53,021 nucleotides of DNA from CAZMJG01 sp964576365 (GCA_964576365.1 CAZNUT010000003.1:1-53021), one strand, 5' to 3'; counted from the stretch's first letter, positions 24,650 through 33,690 are shown. A program made the numbers and translations. Notes: generated from the letters alone by a model not told the origin.

Positions 24650-25081
24650 ATGAAATACCTCTTATTTTTTATAGTCGCATTGTTTTGTGTGAGCGCTATA
24701 AATCCAGCGTTGGCAAGCACAATTACAACTACTCCTTCTGAACGTTTTGGTGAAGCAGTAAAAGAGATGAGGCGTGAAAATAAAGAAAAACGGATTGAAA
24801 TGCGTGAGGAAAATGAAGAAGAATGGGAAGACTTGCGAGAAGAAAATAAAGAAGAGCAAGAGGAGTTTCGTGCAAAAACAAAAGAGATGACGCTGAGCAC
24901 CACTCCTGGAGAGCGTAAAAAACTTATTCCGACAATAATTCAGGAAAGAAAAGAGATTTACAACGAAAACAAAATAGAAAGAAAAAACTTGAGAAAAGCA
25001 AATCAAGAAGAAAGAAAATCATTTCAAGAGTCAGTGAAACAGGGTTGGCGAAATCTGTGGACGTCATTTTTTGGAAAGTAA
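24650..25081 (+). CDS. Secreted or membrane-tethered charged coiled-coil protein
   Basis: 143 residues from the ATG at 24650, which starts a clean signal peptide (KYLLFFIVALFCVSAINPALA, cut expected after ALA). An in-frame start at 24599 would spoil it. The mature part is almost entirely Glu/Lys/Arg-rich helix with heptad-like repeats (about 30-135), ending WRNLWTSFFGK. A TATAAT box is at 24616-24621. It is similar in style to small extracytoplasmic helical proteins of CPR bacteria; function unknown. Confidence 0.75.
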   Translation: MKYLLFFIVALFCVSAINPALASTITTTPSERFGEAVKEMRRENKEKRIEMREENEEEWEDLREENKEEQEEFRAKTKEMTLSTTPGERKKLIPTIIQERKEIYNENKIERKNLRKANQEERKSFQESVKQGWRNLWTSFFGK

Positions 25082-25179
25082 ATTCAGATTCTTCAGAGAA
25101 TGATTATCATAGATAAGAGCCATAAATAGCTCCACTACGCCAACTAATATTGTTTTGTGATGCGGTTCACACGGTTCTT

Positions 25180-26142
25180 TTAAATGTTTGAGCTGAGTTT
25201 TTGCAAATGTGCTATATAAAATCCTTCCATAATTTCTGAAGGCAGGATTCTTACTGTTTTTGTCACAGAGTGGTCATATTGATTTTCCCTGTAAGTTGTG
25301 AGGCCATTCGTTCTTTCAGGTATATTCAGAGGGATATTCTTAACCTCTACTTTTCCAGACTCTTTTTTCAAAAGCCAGTCTATGACTTCTTCATTTTCTT
25401 CTGGTGACAAGGTGCATGTGGAATACACGAGAGTGCCGCCCGGCTTTGTTGCTGAAAAGGCAGATCTCAAAAGCCATTTTTGAAGACGAGCGAGATTTTT
25501 GACTTTTTTTGGCGACCAGTGACTGAATGATTTTGGGTCTGAAGTATCAAATCTACCCTCCATGCTGCAAGGTGCGTCGACCAGAACTTTGTCAAAATAC
25601 TCGGGGTATTTTTCCCATACACGTTGACCGGACATACTTATGACATTTGTATTTGTTACTCCTTGCTGATTGAGAATTGACTTGAGTTTGAATATGCGTT
25701 TTTGATCTATGTCATTTGCGATTATTATTCCTTGATTTTTCATCAGTGTTGCAAGTTGCGTAGTTTTGCTTCCTGGGGCTGCCGCAAGATCAAGAACTAT
25801 ATCTGTTTGTTCGGGCGCCAAAACCAAAGCCGGAATCATGCTGGAGAGTGATTGAATATATAGTGCTCCTGATTGATAAAGAAGAAGTTTTGTCAGTTCT
25901 CTCGTCGATGAGTACGGAAGGATCAAAGCAGAGGAATGCCAACCAACAGGCTTATATTCAATTTTGAGTTTTGTCAGTTCTTTGATCACTTGCTCAACTG
26001 TCATTTTGAGAGTATTTATGCGGATTGCCGGAGGGCGTTTTTTAGCGAATGCTTCAAGAATGTATTGATGCTCTTTTTCCGATTGAGCAATATGTCTGAG
26101 TTTTTCACAAAATGTTTGTGGGAGGGCGTAGCTATCCGTCAT
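25180..26142 (-). CDS. RsmB/NOP2-family RNA cytosine-C5 methyltransferase
   Basis: 320 residues from the ATG at 26142, whose ATGA overlaps the gltX stop codon; an upstream in-frame start at 26166 is unneeded. It has SAM motif I LDLAAAPGSKTTQLA, motif IV VDAPCSMEGRF with the releasing cysteine, and motif VI STCTLSPEENEEVIDWLL with the catalytic cysteine. It methylates cytosine-5 in rRNA or tRNA; the target position is not readable. It lacks the extra RNA-binding N-terminal domain of long RsmB. Co-translated with gltX. Confidence 0.93.
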   Translation of the reverse strand: MTDSYALPQTFCEKLRHIAQSEKEHQYILEAFAKKRPPAIRINTLKMTVEQVIKELTKLKIEYKPVGWHSSALILPYSSTRELTKLLLYQSGALYIQSLSSMIPALVLAPEQTDIVLDLAAAPGSKTTQLATLMKNQGIIIANDIDQKRIFKLKSILNQQGVTNTNVISMSGQRVWEKYPEYFDKVLVDAPCSMEGRFDTSDPKSFSHWSPKKVKNLARLQKWLLRSAFSATKPGGTLVYSTCTLSPEENEEVIDWLLKKESGKVEVKNIPLNIPERTNGLTTYRENQYDHSVTKTVRILPSEIMEGFYIAHLQKLSSNI

Positions 26143-27530
26143 ATTTTTTGTAGTCGTCTTATACATTCCTTTTTACCAAGAAGTTCCATTGATTCGTTGA
26201 GTGGAGGGCTGATCTTTTTGCCAGAAATTGCAACGCGAAGTGTCATGAAAAAAATACCATTTGACACTCCTGCATTTTTTGCTGTCTGAGCCATGGCTTC
26301 TCCAATTTTTTCAGCTTGCCAGTCAGTTACAGATTGTGCGGCTTCAATCATTTGTGGGATAAGGTCGTGATGTCTACTCAGATCAACCTCATATTCTTTT
26401 GGTTCCTCAAACAGGAATTGAGTGAGCGGCCAATAATCTGACAGTTTTTTCATTCGCTCTCTGACAAGAGGTATGGTTTTTATTACCAGTTCTTTCGGCA
26501 GTTTTTTATCTAGGTAAAAATGGGAAATGAGTAATTGCAAATCCGTCATCGGTAATTTCATCAGATACTGTCCATTCATCCATTCGAGTTTGACCGGGTC
26601 AAAAATGGGGGCGGTTTTTTGAATATCTTTGATGTCAAATACTTTGATGTATTCGTCGAGAGAAAAAATATCTTTGCCTTCTGGATGGCTCCAACCCATC
26701 AAAGCAAGATAATTCAAAAGCGCCTCCGGAAGGATGCCACGACTGAGATAATCTGAAGCCCAGACAGGATTTTTGCGTTTGGAAAGTTTTGACTTATCAG
26801 GATTGCGAAGTAGAGGTACATGGGCAAAAGCTGGCGGCGTCCACCCAAAAGCCTGATACAGCAAGATATGTTTTGGAGTTGAGGGGAGCCATTCTTCGCC
26901 GCGTATGACATGGCTGATCTGCATAAGATGATCGTCAATCACGACGCCAAGATGGTATGTAGGAAATCCATCAGATTTGAGAAGTACTTGATCGTCTACA
27001 TTTTCGCTTTTTATGATTATGTGTCCACGCACGAGGTCATCAAATACGATATCGCCATCGGGTACCAGCATACGGATCACATGTTTGGCTCCCTGTTGCA
27101 CCTGCTTTGCCACCTCAGCTTGTTGATGATAGCACTGACGATCATATTTGGGTATCTGTTTTGCAGCCTGCATACTTTTTCGCATTTCTTCAAGCCTCTC
27201 AGGTGTGCAGATACAATAATATGCCTTGCCTTTGACTATCAGTTCTTCTGCGTGTTTTTTATAGATTTCAAGCCGCTCAGATTGGCGATACGGAGCATGA
27301 GGACCACCGATTTTTGGTGATTCATCTGCTATCAGACCGATAAGATTCATTGTCTCAAGCATCTTTTCTTCTCCGCCGGGGACTAAGCGTGTGCGGTCAG
27401 TATCCTCGATACGGATGATGAATTGGCCACCATGTTTTTTTGCCCAAGCATAGTTCATGAGGCCGGTGGCGATACTGCCTACATGTATGTCCTGACCGGT
27501 CGGAGATGGTGCGATGCGTGTACGGATCAT
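26139..27530 (-). CDS. gltX: Glutamyl-tRNA synthetase
   Basis: 463 residues, full length. The class I motifs are PSPTGQDIHVGS (HIGH-type) and DKSKLSKRKNP (KMSKS-type), with RIEDTDRTR between. The discriminating GluRS body IRGEEWLPSTPKH and an anticodon-binding domain follow. It may be non-discriminating if the organism makes Gln-tRNA by amidation; no glutamine synthetase gene for tRNA is in view to decide. TATAAT ends 6 bases before the ATG, so the message looks leaderless. Confidence 0.97.
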   Translation of the reverse strand: MIRTRIAPSPTGQDIHVGSIATGLMNYAWAKKHGGQFIIRIEDTDRTRLVPGGEEKMLETMNLIGLIADESPKIGGPHAPYRQSERLEIYKKHAEELIVKGKAYYCICTPERLEEMRKSMQAAKQIPKYDRQCYHQQAEVAKQVQQGAKHVIRMLVPDGDIVFDDLVRGHIIIKSENVDDQVLLKSDGFPTYHLGVVIDDHLMQISHVIRGEEWLPSTPKHILLYQAFGWTPPAFAHVPLLRNPDKSKLSKRKNPVWASDYLSRGILPEALLNYLALMGWSHPEGKDIFSLDEYIKVFDIKDIQKTAPIFDPVKLEWMNGQYLMKLPMTDLQLLISHFYLDKKLPKELVIKTIPLVRERMKKLSDYWPLTQFLFEEPKEYEVDLSRHHDLIPQMIEAAQSVTDWQAEKIGEAMAQTAKNAGVSNGIFFMTLRVAISGKKISPPLNESMELLGKKECIRRLQKI

Positions 27531-27536
27531 GGTGAT

Positions 27537-27545
27537 ATTATAGCA
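27537..27545 (-). promoter_or_regulatory. Extended -10 promoter of gltX
   Basis: TGCTATAAT on the minus strand (TATAAT at 27542-27537) is an extended -10, 6 bases from the ATG. The expected -35 place lies at the edge of the repeat 27560-27589. Confidence 0.65.
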
Positions 27546-27559
27546 GCAAGTTAGTTCAG

Positions 27560-27589
27560 CAAGTTTATCAAGTTTTTAAAGTTATACAG
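27560..27589. repeat. 30-bp interspersed repeat, copy 1
   Basis: 27 of 30 bases match the stretch at 52918-52947; the shared core runs TTTAYCWAGTTTTTAAAGTT. Loose similarity continues to GTTAGG downstream of both. The rest of the gap 27590-27858 shows no gene; TATACT at 27801-27806 may be a distant -10 for the next gene. Confidence 0.6.
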
Positions 27590-27858
27590 CTTGTCTACCG
27601 TGTTAGGGAGTTTTTAGCTTATGAGTAGACTGTGTTCTAAAAGCAGTCAAAAAATCAGTTTGTACATGAGCCATTAGAGGTTGGTTTATTAGGGATATTT
27701 CGGTCTTAGGTTGATTTTTGTTGCTTGAACTATGTCTTTTTAAACATGCAGATATGTTATTTTTTTCTTCTATCGGGAGAAACTTTTGTTGATGAATTAT
27801 ATACTGGTAAAAAGGTACATTTATTTAGAATGTTTATTGAAAATTAGAGTATTTTTAT

Positions 27859-28446
27859 ATGTTACATAATACAGACGAATTATTACGACTTGTTGCAGCA
27901 GCACTACTTACCATTCGTTATTTATTTTGGATTACCAGAGAAATTATAGATAATAGAAAAACGAAAAAGTCTTCTCAGACAAAGTTAATTCATATTCTGC
28001 AAAAAATGTGCTTGGGTGGCTTGGGGATATTTCTCTATATTCAGTTATTTGGATATCACTTTTTATCCTATTTGAATCATCCGTATTTAGAATTTTTAGG
28101 TTTTGTGACAATTGTGATTGCACACGTGATATTGTTTAAAGCTCGATACGATTTGGCTGATAATTGGACACATGCGGTTGAATATCAAATAAAAATAAAT
28201 CAAAAGTTAGTAACTCATGGGATTTATGGTTTTATTCGTCACCCGATTTATCTTGGGGTTATATTGACTTTTTTAGGGGTTGAGTTGTTGGTTGGGAGTT
28301 ATTTATTTTTTGTATTTCTGATTGTATTGCCGCCGTATGCGTATATACAAGCGAAAAAAGAAGAAAGCATTCTTGCTTCTCAATTTAAAGATATATTTAG
28401 AGAGTATCAAAAAAATAGCAGTATGTTTATTCCTTATATCTTTTGA
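27859..28446 (+). CDS. Isoprenylcysteine carboxyl methyltransferase (ICMT/PEMT) family membrane protein
   Basis: 195 residues, four or five membrane segments. The C-terminal half carries the family signature: KLVTHGIYGFIRHPIYLGV, then EESILASQFKDIFREYQK. Members methylate prenylcysteines, lipids or other membrane substrates. Bacterial members near isoprenoid genes are of unsettled substrate. Its 3' end overlaps the convergent methyltransferase gene by 13 bases. Confidence 0.85.
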   Translation: MLHNTDELLRLVAAALLTIRYLFWITREIIDNRKTKKSSQTKLIHILQKMCLGGLGIFLYIQLFGYHFLSYLNHPYLEFLGFVTIVIAHVILFKARYDLADNWTHAVEYQIKINQKLVTHGIYGFIRHPIYLGVILTFLGVELLVGSYLFFVFLIVLPPYAYIQAKKEESILASQFKDIFREYQKNSSMFIPYIF

Positions 28447-29174
28447 GCAATAATAAAATCTGGTTTATAAAAAAAAGGTATTTGATTAGATAGAGAGTGA
28501 TGCTCCTTATTTATATTTTGATCGATGGTAAATCCATGTTCTTTTATAGTTTGCGCAATACCTTTTAAGCTTGTTTCCTGAAATAAGCCTTTTTTCGAGT
28601 GCTGCTTCCATGTTATCGTATCGATTAGAAATATTGGTAAAATTAGATATCCCTCAGGCACGAGAATATTTGAGACATTTTCTAGCCAGTTATCCAAATC
28701 TTGTATATATCTATTTGCTCTTAGTGAAGTGACCAAATTAAATGAGTTATTATCGATAGGCCAAAATGGATAATTAAAGTCAAAAGCAAATGTTGAAATG
28801 GAAATATCTATACAAGCTGCTTTATTCTGTAATGCAGAAAGGGCATTCTGATCATAATCAGCTGCTGTAACATTCAACCCCCTTTTAGCTAACGATATAG
28901 ATAATACTCCAGATCCCGCACCTATGTCTAATACTAAGTCATTTTCCTTGTTTGATACATTTTTAATAACACCTGCAACGCTTTCAGCTAAATACTCTCT
29001 TCCCAACCATTCATAGACCATAGCATCGTAAATTGCTGGATTACTATAAACACTTCTTCTATCAGAAGAAATAATTGCCTTCAGGTATGTCGATGATATG
29101 TCGATAATAGAGGTATTTACCTGACTTTCTGTTTTATTTGACATTTCAGAAAGCATACCATAATATATTCCCAA
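28434..29174 (-). CDS. Class I SAM-dependent methyltransferase
   Basis: 246 residues, or 240 from an ATG at 29156, which has a TATATT box 5 bases before it. SAM motif I is LVLDIGAGSGVLSISLAKRG, with the acidic loop VTAADYDQNA and motif II NSFNLVTSLRANRYIQD. The N-terminal cap (SSDRRSVYSNPAIYDAMVYEWLG) resembles small-molecule methyltransferases. No substrate is evident. It is divergent from the next gene by 36 bases. Confidence 0.85.
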   Translation of the reverse strand: MGIYYGMLSEMSNKTESQVNTSIIDISSTYLKAIISSDRRSVYSNPAIYDAMVYEWLGREYLAESVAGVIKNVSNKENDLVLDIGAGSGVLSISLAKRGLNVTAADYDQNALSALQNKAACIDISISTFAFDFNYPFWPIDNNSFNLVTSLRANRYIQDLDNWLENVSNILVPEGYLILPIFLIDTITWKQHSKKGLFQETSLKGIAQTIKEHGFTIDQNINKEHHSLSNQIPFFYKPDFIIAQKI

Positions 29175-29210
29175 AATTTATAAAAATGTTATGAAATGTA
29201 TCAATACTAG

Positions 29211-30104
29211 ATGTCGATGAATTATCGAGAAAACAAATCAACTAGCCAATTAAGAAGGTATATAGATCTTTCATCTGCCCTTTATGGTGTAGCTAAAGGA
29301 CCTCAACCTCAAAATATAAGCGAATATAGGCATTTATTAGAAGACACATACAAATTTGATACATATCGTAATCCTACTGAAAGTGAATTAACACATCAAC
29401 TACTTGCTCTGATAGAACAATCCCTCAATTTATATCCAAATGTGTCTTGGGCGCCTGATTCACACCTTTTTTTAGATAGGGCTCTAGTATCAATTGCATC
29501 TTTCGCAGATGACCACAATGGTTCAATTCCTATTGAATTTTTTCCTCCAATTGAGTTGCACCAATCATTTACGGATAAGATTGAGCAAGACTACTGCCAA
29601 CAAGGAAAGCGTCTTAATTTAGTTGATCAGTTTAGCATAGCGCTTGAGTTAACAAATCAATCTCCTATTTCGGCATCAATATTGTGTCATTCAGCTATTA
29701 GAAGACTCGCAAGAGATGCGGATAAATCGAAATATGGTTCGACTGGTTTGGAAGATCGAGTAAAGTTTGCAGAAAAAATTGCATATTTTGAAGCTAATAT
29801 GGAGCCTACTATAGATTCTCTTGGAGACACTTATCACTTTTGGGCAAAATTTATCGCAGGATATTTATCTCATGAGTTAAGATATCAACACCCTGTTAGT
29901 AATCATGTTTATAATCTTATTTATCATTACAGTCCCGATATGATGAAATTTATTCGTAATTATATTTTTGGTCACAAACTCGAGTTTAATACAAAGAAAA
30001 AAATCGATCACATGGGTTTTAGAGTTGGTCTTGAAATAAGCAAAAATGTTGAATTATTACGCAATATGCAAACTAATGGATTAATGTTAGATAGCATAAA
30101 CTAA
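29211..30104 (+). CDS. Hypothetical mainly helical protein
   Basis: 297 residues with no recognised motif. It is soluble and largely helical: YRHLLEDTYKFDTY, NLVDQFSIALELTNQSPISASILCHSAIRRLARD and LSHELRYQHPVSNHVYNLIYHY. The His/Asp/Glu content in the last two could form a metal site, but no known pattern fits. A second in-frame ATG at 29217 sits 8 bases after AATACT and may be the real start. It contains no signal peptide or membrane span. Confidence 0.65.
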   Translation: MSMNYRENKSTSQLRRYIDLSSALYGVAKGPQPQNISEYRHLLEDTYKFDTYRNPTESELTHQLLALIEQSLNLYPNVSWAPDSHLFLDRALVSIASFADDHNGSIPIEFFPPIELHQSFTDKIEQDYCQQGKRLNLVDQFSIALELTNQSPISASILCHSAIRRLARDADKSKYGSTGLEDRVKFAEKIAYFEANMEPTIDSLGDTYHFWAKFIAGYLSHELRYQHPVSNHVYNLIYHYSPDMMKFIRNYIFGHKLEFNTKKKIDHMGFRVGLEISKNVELLRNMQTNGLMLDSIN

Positions 30105-30168
30105 ATTTATTCATAAGTGTAAACATAGCTTTTGCGATTTTTGATGTTCTGTAGTTCTATATATCTGA

Positions 30169-30663
30169 ATGTCAGGTAGGAGATTTTTGGGGTTTTTTGT
30201 GATACAATGGTATGTGCATAATTCATTTTATGCAAGCGGATTTCTTTACCATCCTTCATCAGGACAAATTCTCTTGCGAAAACATTCGTTGGAAAATGAT
30301 CAATATTTGAGCTTTTTTCGTGTCAAAAGCGAAGAAGTATGCGATCCGAAAAAATTATTTCAAACATGGGTAGAAAAAACACTTCAGGTTCGTATACCCC
30401 TTGATATCATTCATCCTGTGTACGATTATGTTCATGCTGTACAAGGACAAAATTATCTTTTTTGCGCCCTAGTGACAGGCGAATGTGCAGATTATCAAAA
30501 AACTAAGGATTCGCAATGGATTCCGTTGAGCAAGTTTACAAAATACTCGATGGATTTGCAGACGAAACACGATATTATTATCGGCGAGCGAGTGATACGG
30601 TTGCTATCAAACCCTCAAGAATCTTCATCAAAGCGCGGTCGACGTGTCAACCGACAAGAGTGA
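30169..30663 (+). CDS. NUDIX-fold-like protein without a NUDIX box
   Basis: 164 residues. SFYASGFLYHPSSGQILLRKH and the late strand-helix DSQWIPLSKFTKY have the rhythm of a NUDIX fold, but the catalytic GX5EX7REUXEE box is absent, so activity is doubtful. The start is uncertain: ATG 30169 follows TATATA by 5 bases, while an in-frame GTG at 30214 follows TACAAT (30203-30208) by 5. It overlaps the convergent helicase gene by 17 bases. Ends with a basic tail. Confidence 0.55.
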   Translation: MSGRRFLGFFVIQWYVHNSFYASGFLYHPSSGQILLRKHSLENDQYLSFFRVKSEEVCDPKKLFQTWVEKTLQVRIPLDIIHPVYDYVHAVQGQNYLFCALVTGECADYQKTKDSQWIPLSKFTKYSMDLQTKHDIIIGERVIRLLSNPQESSSKRGRRVNRQE

Positions 30664-31849
30664 TCGCTGATCCTACGCTATTTCCTCTTCCCGTTCTTCC
30701 AATACGATGAATATAGTCTTCATAAGACTGAGGAAGATCATAATTGATGACATGACTTACATTTTGGATATCGAGTCCTCGCGAAGCCACGTCTGTCGCC
30801 AGCAGGATTTGAATTGCGTTCATCTTAAATTGTCCTAGAATCTGCTGTCTTTGAAATTGTCTTTTGTCGCCATGGATTGAAGCTGCTTTGAATCCACGAG
30901 TTATCAGTTCGCGAGTCAGAGAATCGATGCTTACTTTGGTTCTTCCAAAAATAAGTACTTTATCAAAACCTTTTTTTATCAAAAGATCATGCAAAAATTC
31001 AACTTTGTTCATTCCATTTTTGATCTCGATAATTTCCTGATTGACCGATGGGGCAATGTCTTGATGTTTGACTGATATCGTGATCGGATTTTGTACAAAT
31101 GCCCGCAGAAGTTCTGCTACTTTTCCTGAAATAGTCGCTGAAAAAAAGAGCGATTGTCTTTCTCTTGGCAAAAGTGAGATGAAGTACTGTATATCTGGCA
31201 AAAATCCTATGTCTACCATGCGATCAGCTTCATCTAGCACCACATTTTGAAAATGTGAGAGTGAAAGAGAACCTGTTTCTATCATATCTCTGAGTCTGCC
31301 GGGTGTGCCGATTACGACTCGAGCGTTGTTTTTGAGATCTTGACGTTGTCTCCACATACTGGTACCCCCAATGATCATAGCGCCGCGTATACCCATCCCT
31401 TTAGACAATTCCCAAGCTTCAGTACCTATTTGCAGCGCCAATTCTCGTGTCGGGGTGACAATGAGGACTTTTTGATCTTTGTCTTTTGAAAGTTTTTCAA
31501 AAAGTGGTATGAGAAATGCGCCAGTTTTGCCAGTGCCTGTATGCGCCATACCGATGACATCCCGCCCTTCAAGGATCGCAGGGATAGCCTGATCCTGGAT
31601 AGGTGTAGGAGATGTAAATCCTTTGGCAAGAATATTTGTTTTCAGCTTTTCTGAAAGCGTCATGTCCGCAAATGATTGACGTGGCACAAAAACCGGGGGT
31701 GCCTGTGTAAAAGTAGTTTCGGCATTTGTTTTGTTGACTGTTGCACGAATAGACTGGAGAACCGATCTATAACTACCCTGGTTTCCACCTCTACCTCTGC
31801 CTCCACCGCCACGACGAAAAGGTCGATATGATTGTCTTTGATATCTCAT
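30647..31849 (-). CDS. DEAD-box RNA helicase
   Basis: 400 residues from ATG 31849 (residue 26 of a longer frame); the Gly/Arg-rich N-terminus (FRRGGGGRGRGG) precedes the helicase core. Motifs: Q-motif FTSPTPIQDQAIP, I AHTGTGKTGAF, Ia PTRELALQ, II DEADRM, III SATIS, VI HRIGRTGRG. It unwinds short RNA duplexes, in ribosome assembly or RNA decay, and often in cold. The protein ends AITLVG right after the last core strand, shorter than relatives. An overlapping -1 frame continues as a basic tail. Confidence 0.93.
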   Translation of the reverse strand: MRYQRQSYRPFRRGGGGRGRGGNQGSYRSVLQSIRATVNKTNAETTFTQAPPVFVPRQSFADMTLSEKLKTNILAKGFTSPTPIQDQAIPAILEGRDVIGMAHTGTGKTGAFLIPLFEKLSKDKDQKVLIVTPTRELALQIGTEAWELSKGMGIRGAMIIGGTSMWRQRQDLKNNARVVIGTPGRLRDMIETGSLSLSHFQNVVLDEADRMVDIGFLPDIQYFISLLPRERQSLFFSATISGKVAELLRAFVQNPITISVKHQDIAPSVNQEIIEIKNGMNKVEFLHDLLIKKGFDKVLIFGRTKVSIDSLTRELITRGFKAASIHGDKRQFQRQQILGQFKMNAIQILLATDVASRGLDIQNVSHVINYDLPQSYEDYIHRIGRTGRGNSVGSAITLVG

Positions 31850-32118
31850 AGAAAAAAATAAAATAGAGTCACCCTTTTTAGGATAACGTAATATATAAAA
31901 AAGAAGGACAGGATAGAAGTTCAATCACTTATGAATGTTATGAGGTATCTCTCTCGCGTCCGTCTATAAGTTAAATCAGATATTTTTTGTATCTGTTTGA
32001 GATAGTATATCAGGTCGAAGGACAAAAAGCAATTGTATATCTCTTCCGGAGAGTTTGTCTTTAGTTTGTCATGCTGAGGTACAACCGAAGCATCCAGAGT
32101 TAAAAAGAATACTGGATT

Positions 32119-32137
32119 CCTGTCTGTCGGCAGGCGG
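32119..32137. repeat. Imperfect palindrome of the CCTGCCTGCCGGCAGG family
   Basis: CCTGTCTGTCGGCAGGCGG resembles the perfect 20-bp palindrome at 38433-38452; the partial copy CCTGCCTGTCTGTTGCAG is at 33673-33690. Confidence 0.55.
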
Positions 32138-32202
32138 AAACTCAACCGCGCAGTTATTTAGTAAACAGTAACCAGACGACAGTAAACAGTTTTGTATACG
32201 TC

Positions 32203-32223
32203 ATCCTGAACTTGTTTCAGGAT
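32203..32223. repeat. Small hairpin repeat ATCCTGAA/TTCAGGAT
   Basis: Perfect 8-bp arms (32203-32210 and 32216-32223) around CTTGT. A variant with a palindrome inside it is at 38427-38467, and a weaker relative is near 33529. Confidence 0.6.
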
Positions 32224-32239
32224 CTGAAAATTAAAATTA

Positions 32240-32956
32240 CTACAAATCCGAAGCGTATTCTTCTTCAAGCTGAGCTTGTTCCTGAATAGCAGCATGTAAA
32301 TCTTCATCATCCTGTTTTGCAGCCCAAGGCCAAAGTTCTTTTATTTCTGCAACTCTGCGTTTTATTGATTTATAAGGTCCTGAACCTTTTCTATACCAAT
32401 TTAGTCGTTCAACTAGCTTTGGTTGTTCTTCAGCTAATCTTACATCTTGAATTGGAACTGTTTTTGTAATTATAACTTCTGGAAGCTTATATTGAAGTTC
32501 GTCTTTATTTTCTAAATATTCTAATAGTGGAATTTTTGTGTCAACATAAGCTCTTTCGGCATCTATCAGTTTCTGTCTGCCTAATTTTTCTCCTGGTTTT
32601 ACTCTATACTGTTCTTTTTTTGCCCAATCAACAACAAATGCGCTGTCTGTGTGGTTGGTAATATCAACCTCAACAAGCAATGGACCAGTGTTATTCATCA
32701 GGCAACTCCATATATCTTTATATTCTTCATTTTTTGTCCATTCTTCCGGCTCTGGTTCTAATAATGCAAATGAGCAACTTATATTGTGCTCTTCGCCTGT
32801 GTTACGCGACAAACTAAGTCTAGGTTCAAGTCCAGGAACCTCTTCATCGCGCCAAGTACCTTGCTTCATCTGATTCCAGTTTTCAATCTCTGTATAGTGA
32901 TATACTGTTAATTTATCGTCAGACACTGTCATTGACTGCAATTTAGTAATGCGCAT
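32240..32956 (-). CDS. Hypothetical protein, possibly ADP-ribosyltransferase-like
   Basis: 238 residues, or 230 from ATG 32932: the TATAAT box ends one base before the ATG at 32956, so the inner start is likelier. The opening TVYHYTEIENWNQMKQGTW resembles the H-x-T...G start of ADP-ribosyltransferase-fold proteins, with later PRLSLSRN and YRVKPGEKLGRQ. No catalytic Glu can be assigned. The C-terminal third is charged and helical. The family call is weak. Confidence 0.5.
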   Translation of the reverse strand: MRITKLQSMTVSDDKLTVYHYTEIENWNQMKQGTWRDEEVPGLEPRLSLSRNTGEEHNISCSFALLEPEPEEWTKNEEYKDIWSCLMNNTGPLLVEVDITNHTDSAFVVDWAKKEQYRVKPGEKLGRQKLIDAERAYVDTKIPLLEYLENKDELQYKLPEVIITKTVPIQDVRLAEEQPKLVERLNWYRKGSGPYKSIKRRVAEIKELWPWAAKQDDEDLHAAIQEQAQLEEEYASDL

Positions 32957-33001
32957 TATTATATCAGCTTATAGTAAAAATTACTCAGTCAATATGTATA
33001 T

Positions 33002-33523
33002 ATGATTTACGAACATGAATTTCGATTTTGTCCAAAATGTGGGGGAGAGTTAGAGAGAAACGGGGAGAATTTGCTTGTTTGTCGCAAATGCAATTTACAT
33101 TATTATATAAATCCAAAGCCGACGAATGCAGTCATTCTGGTGAATACGAAAGGAGAAATTCTATTAACTAAACGGAAGTATGAGCCGAAAAAAGACTATT
33201 GGGATCTGCCGGGAGGATTTGTAAATATGGGTGAGACGATAGAAGATTCTGTCATGCGCGAGCTCAAAGAGGAGCTGGATATTGAGATATCTCATTTTAC
33301 CTATTTCGCTTCAGAGCATGATCTCTACCCTTTTAAAGGGATCAACTATTTCACCATTTGCTCTGTGTTTACTTGTTCATTTGATGAACTTCAGAAAATC
33401 GTGCCAGCTGATGATGTGAGTGAAGTGAAATGGTTTGCATTAGATGAAATTGATTATGAGCAAATAGCTTTTGAAGGGTTGAAGAAAGTTTTGAATAAGT
33501 TTGCTGAAACTTCATCTTCCTAA
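33002..33523 (+). CDS. NUDIX hydrolase with N-terminal zinc ribbon
   Basis: 173 residues. The zinc ribbon FCPKCGG...VCRKCNLHYY (about 8-35) resembles NudC/NADH pyrophosphatase. The NUDIX box GGFVNMGETIEDSVMRELKEEL (about 74-95) is complete. It probably cleaves a nucleoside diphosphate derivative such as NADH, ADP-ribose or a capped RNA end, but it lacks the full NudC length, so the substrate is open. Confidence 0.93.
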   Translation: MIYEHEFRFCPKCGGELERNGENLLVCRKCNLHYYINPKPTNAVILVNTKGEILLTKRKYEPKKDYWDLPGGFVNMGETIEDSVMRELKEELDIEISHFTYFASEHDLYPFKGINYFTICSVFTCSFDELQKIVPADDVSEVKWFALDEIDYEQIAFEGLKKVLNKFAETSSS

Positions 33524-33583
33524 CATCATGCTGAGCTTGCTTTAATAAGATTCATCTCATTGAGTTTTTACTGGGGCTGATTC

Positions 33584-33672
33584 TGTCACTCGCTTCCTCC
33601 CATTACAGTGCTCACTTCGCTCCCACAAGCTCGCTCGATTGCGCGCGTGATGGGAACCCTCCTCTCGTGACA
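33584..33672. repeat. Structured intergenic repeat TGTCAC...GTGACA, copy 1
   Basis: Ends TGTCAC (33584-33589) and GTGACA (33667-33672); inner arms CCCATTAC (33599-33606) and GTGATGGG (33647-33654). The 88-base relative at 38498-38585 shares both ends and GATGGGAACCCTC, with a different centre and compensating changes in the stem. It is in the 261-base gap 33524-33784. Confidence 0.7.
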
Positions 33673-33690
33673 CCTGCCTGTCTGTTGCAG
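33673..33690. repeat. Partial CCTGCCTG-family palindrome
   Basis: CCTGCCTGTCTGTTGCAG directly abuts copy 1 of the TGTCAC repeat, so two repeat families sit side by side. Confidence 0.4.

Larger units (their letters stand above)
31850..32239. other. Gene-free stretch with repeat fragments
   Basis: This 390-base gap between the helicase and the next minus-strand gene holds palindrome fragments (32119-32137 and 32203-32223), a Rickettsia-style GTCATGCTGAGG motif near 32069, and a direct repeat AGTAAACAGT (32160-32169 and 32181-32190). No coding frame or RNA gene was recognised. Confidence 0.6.
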
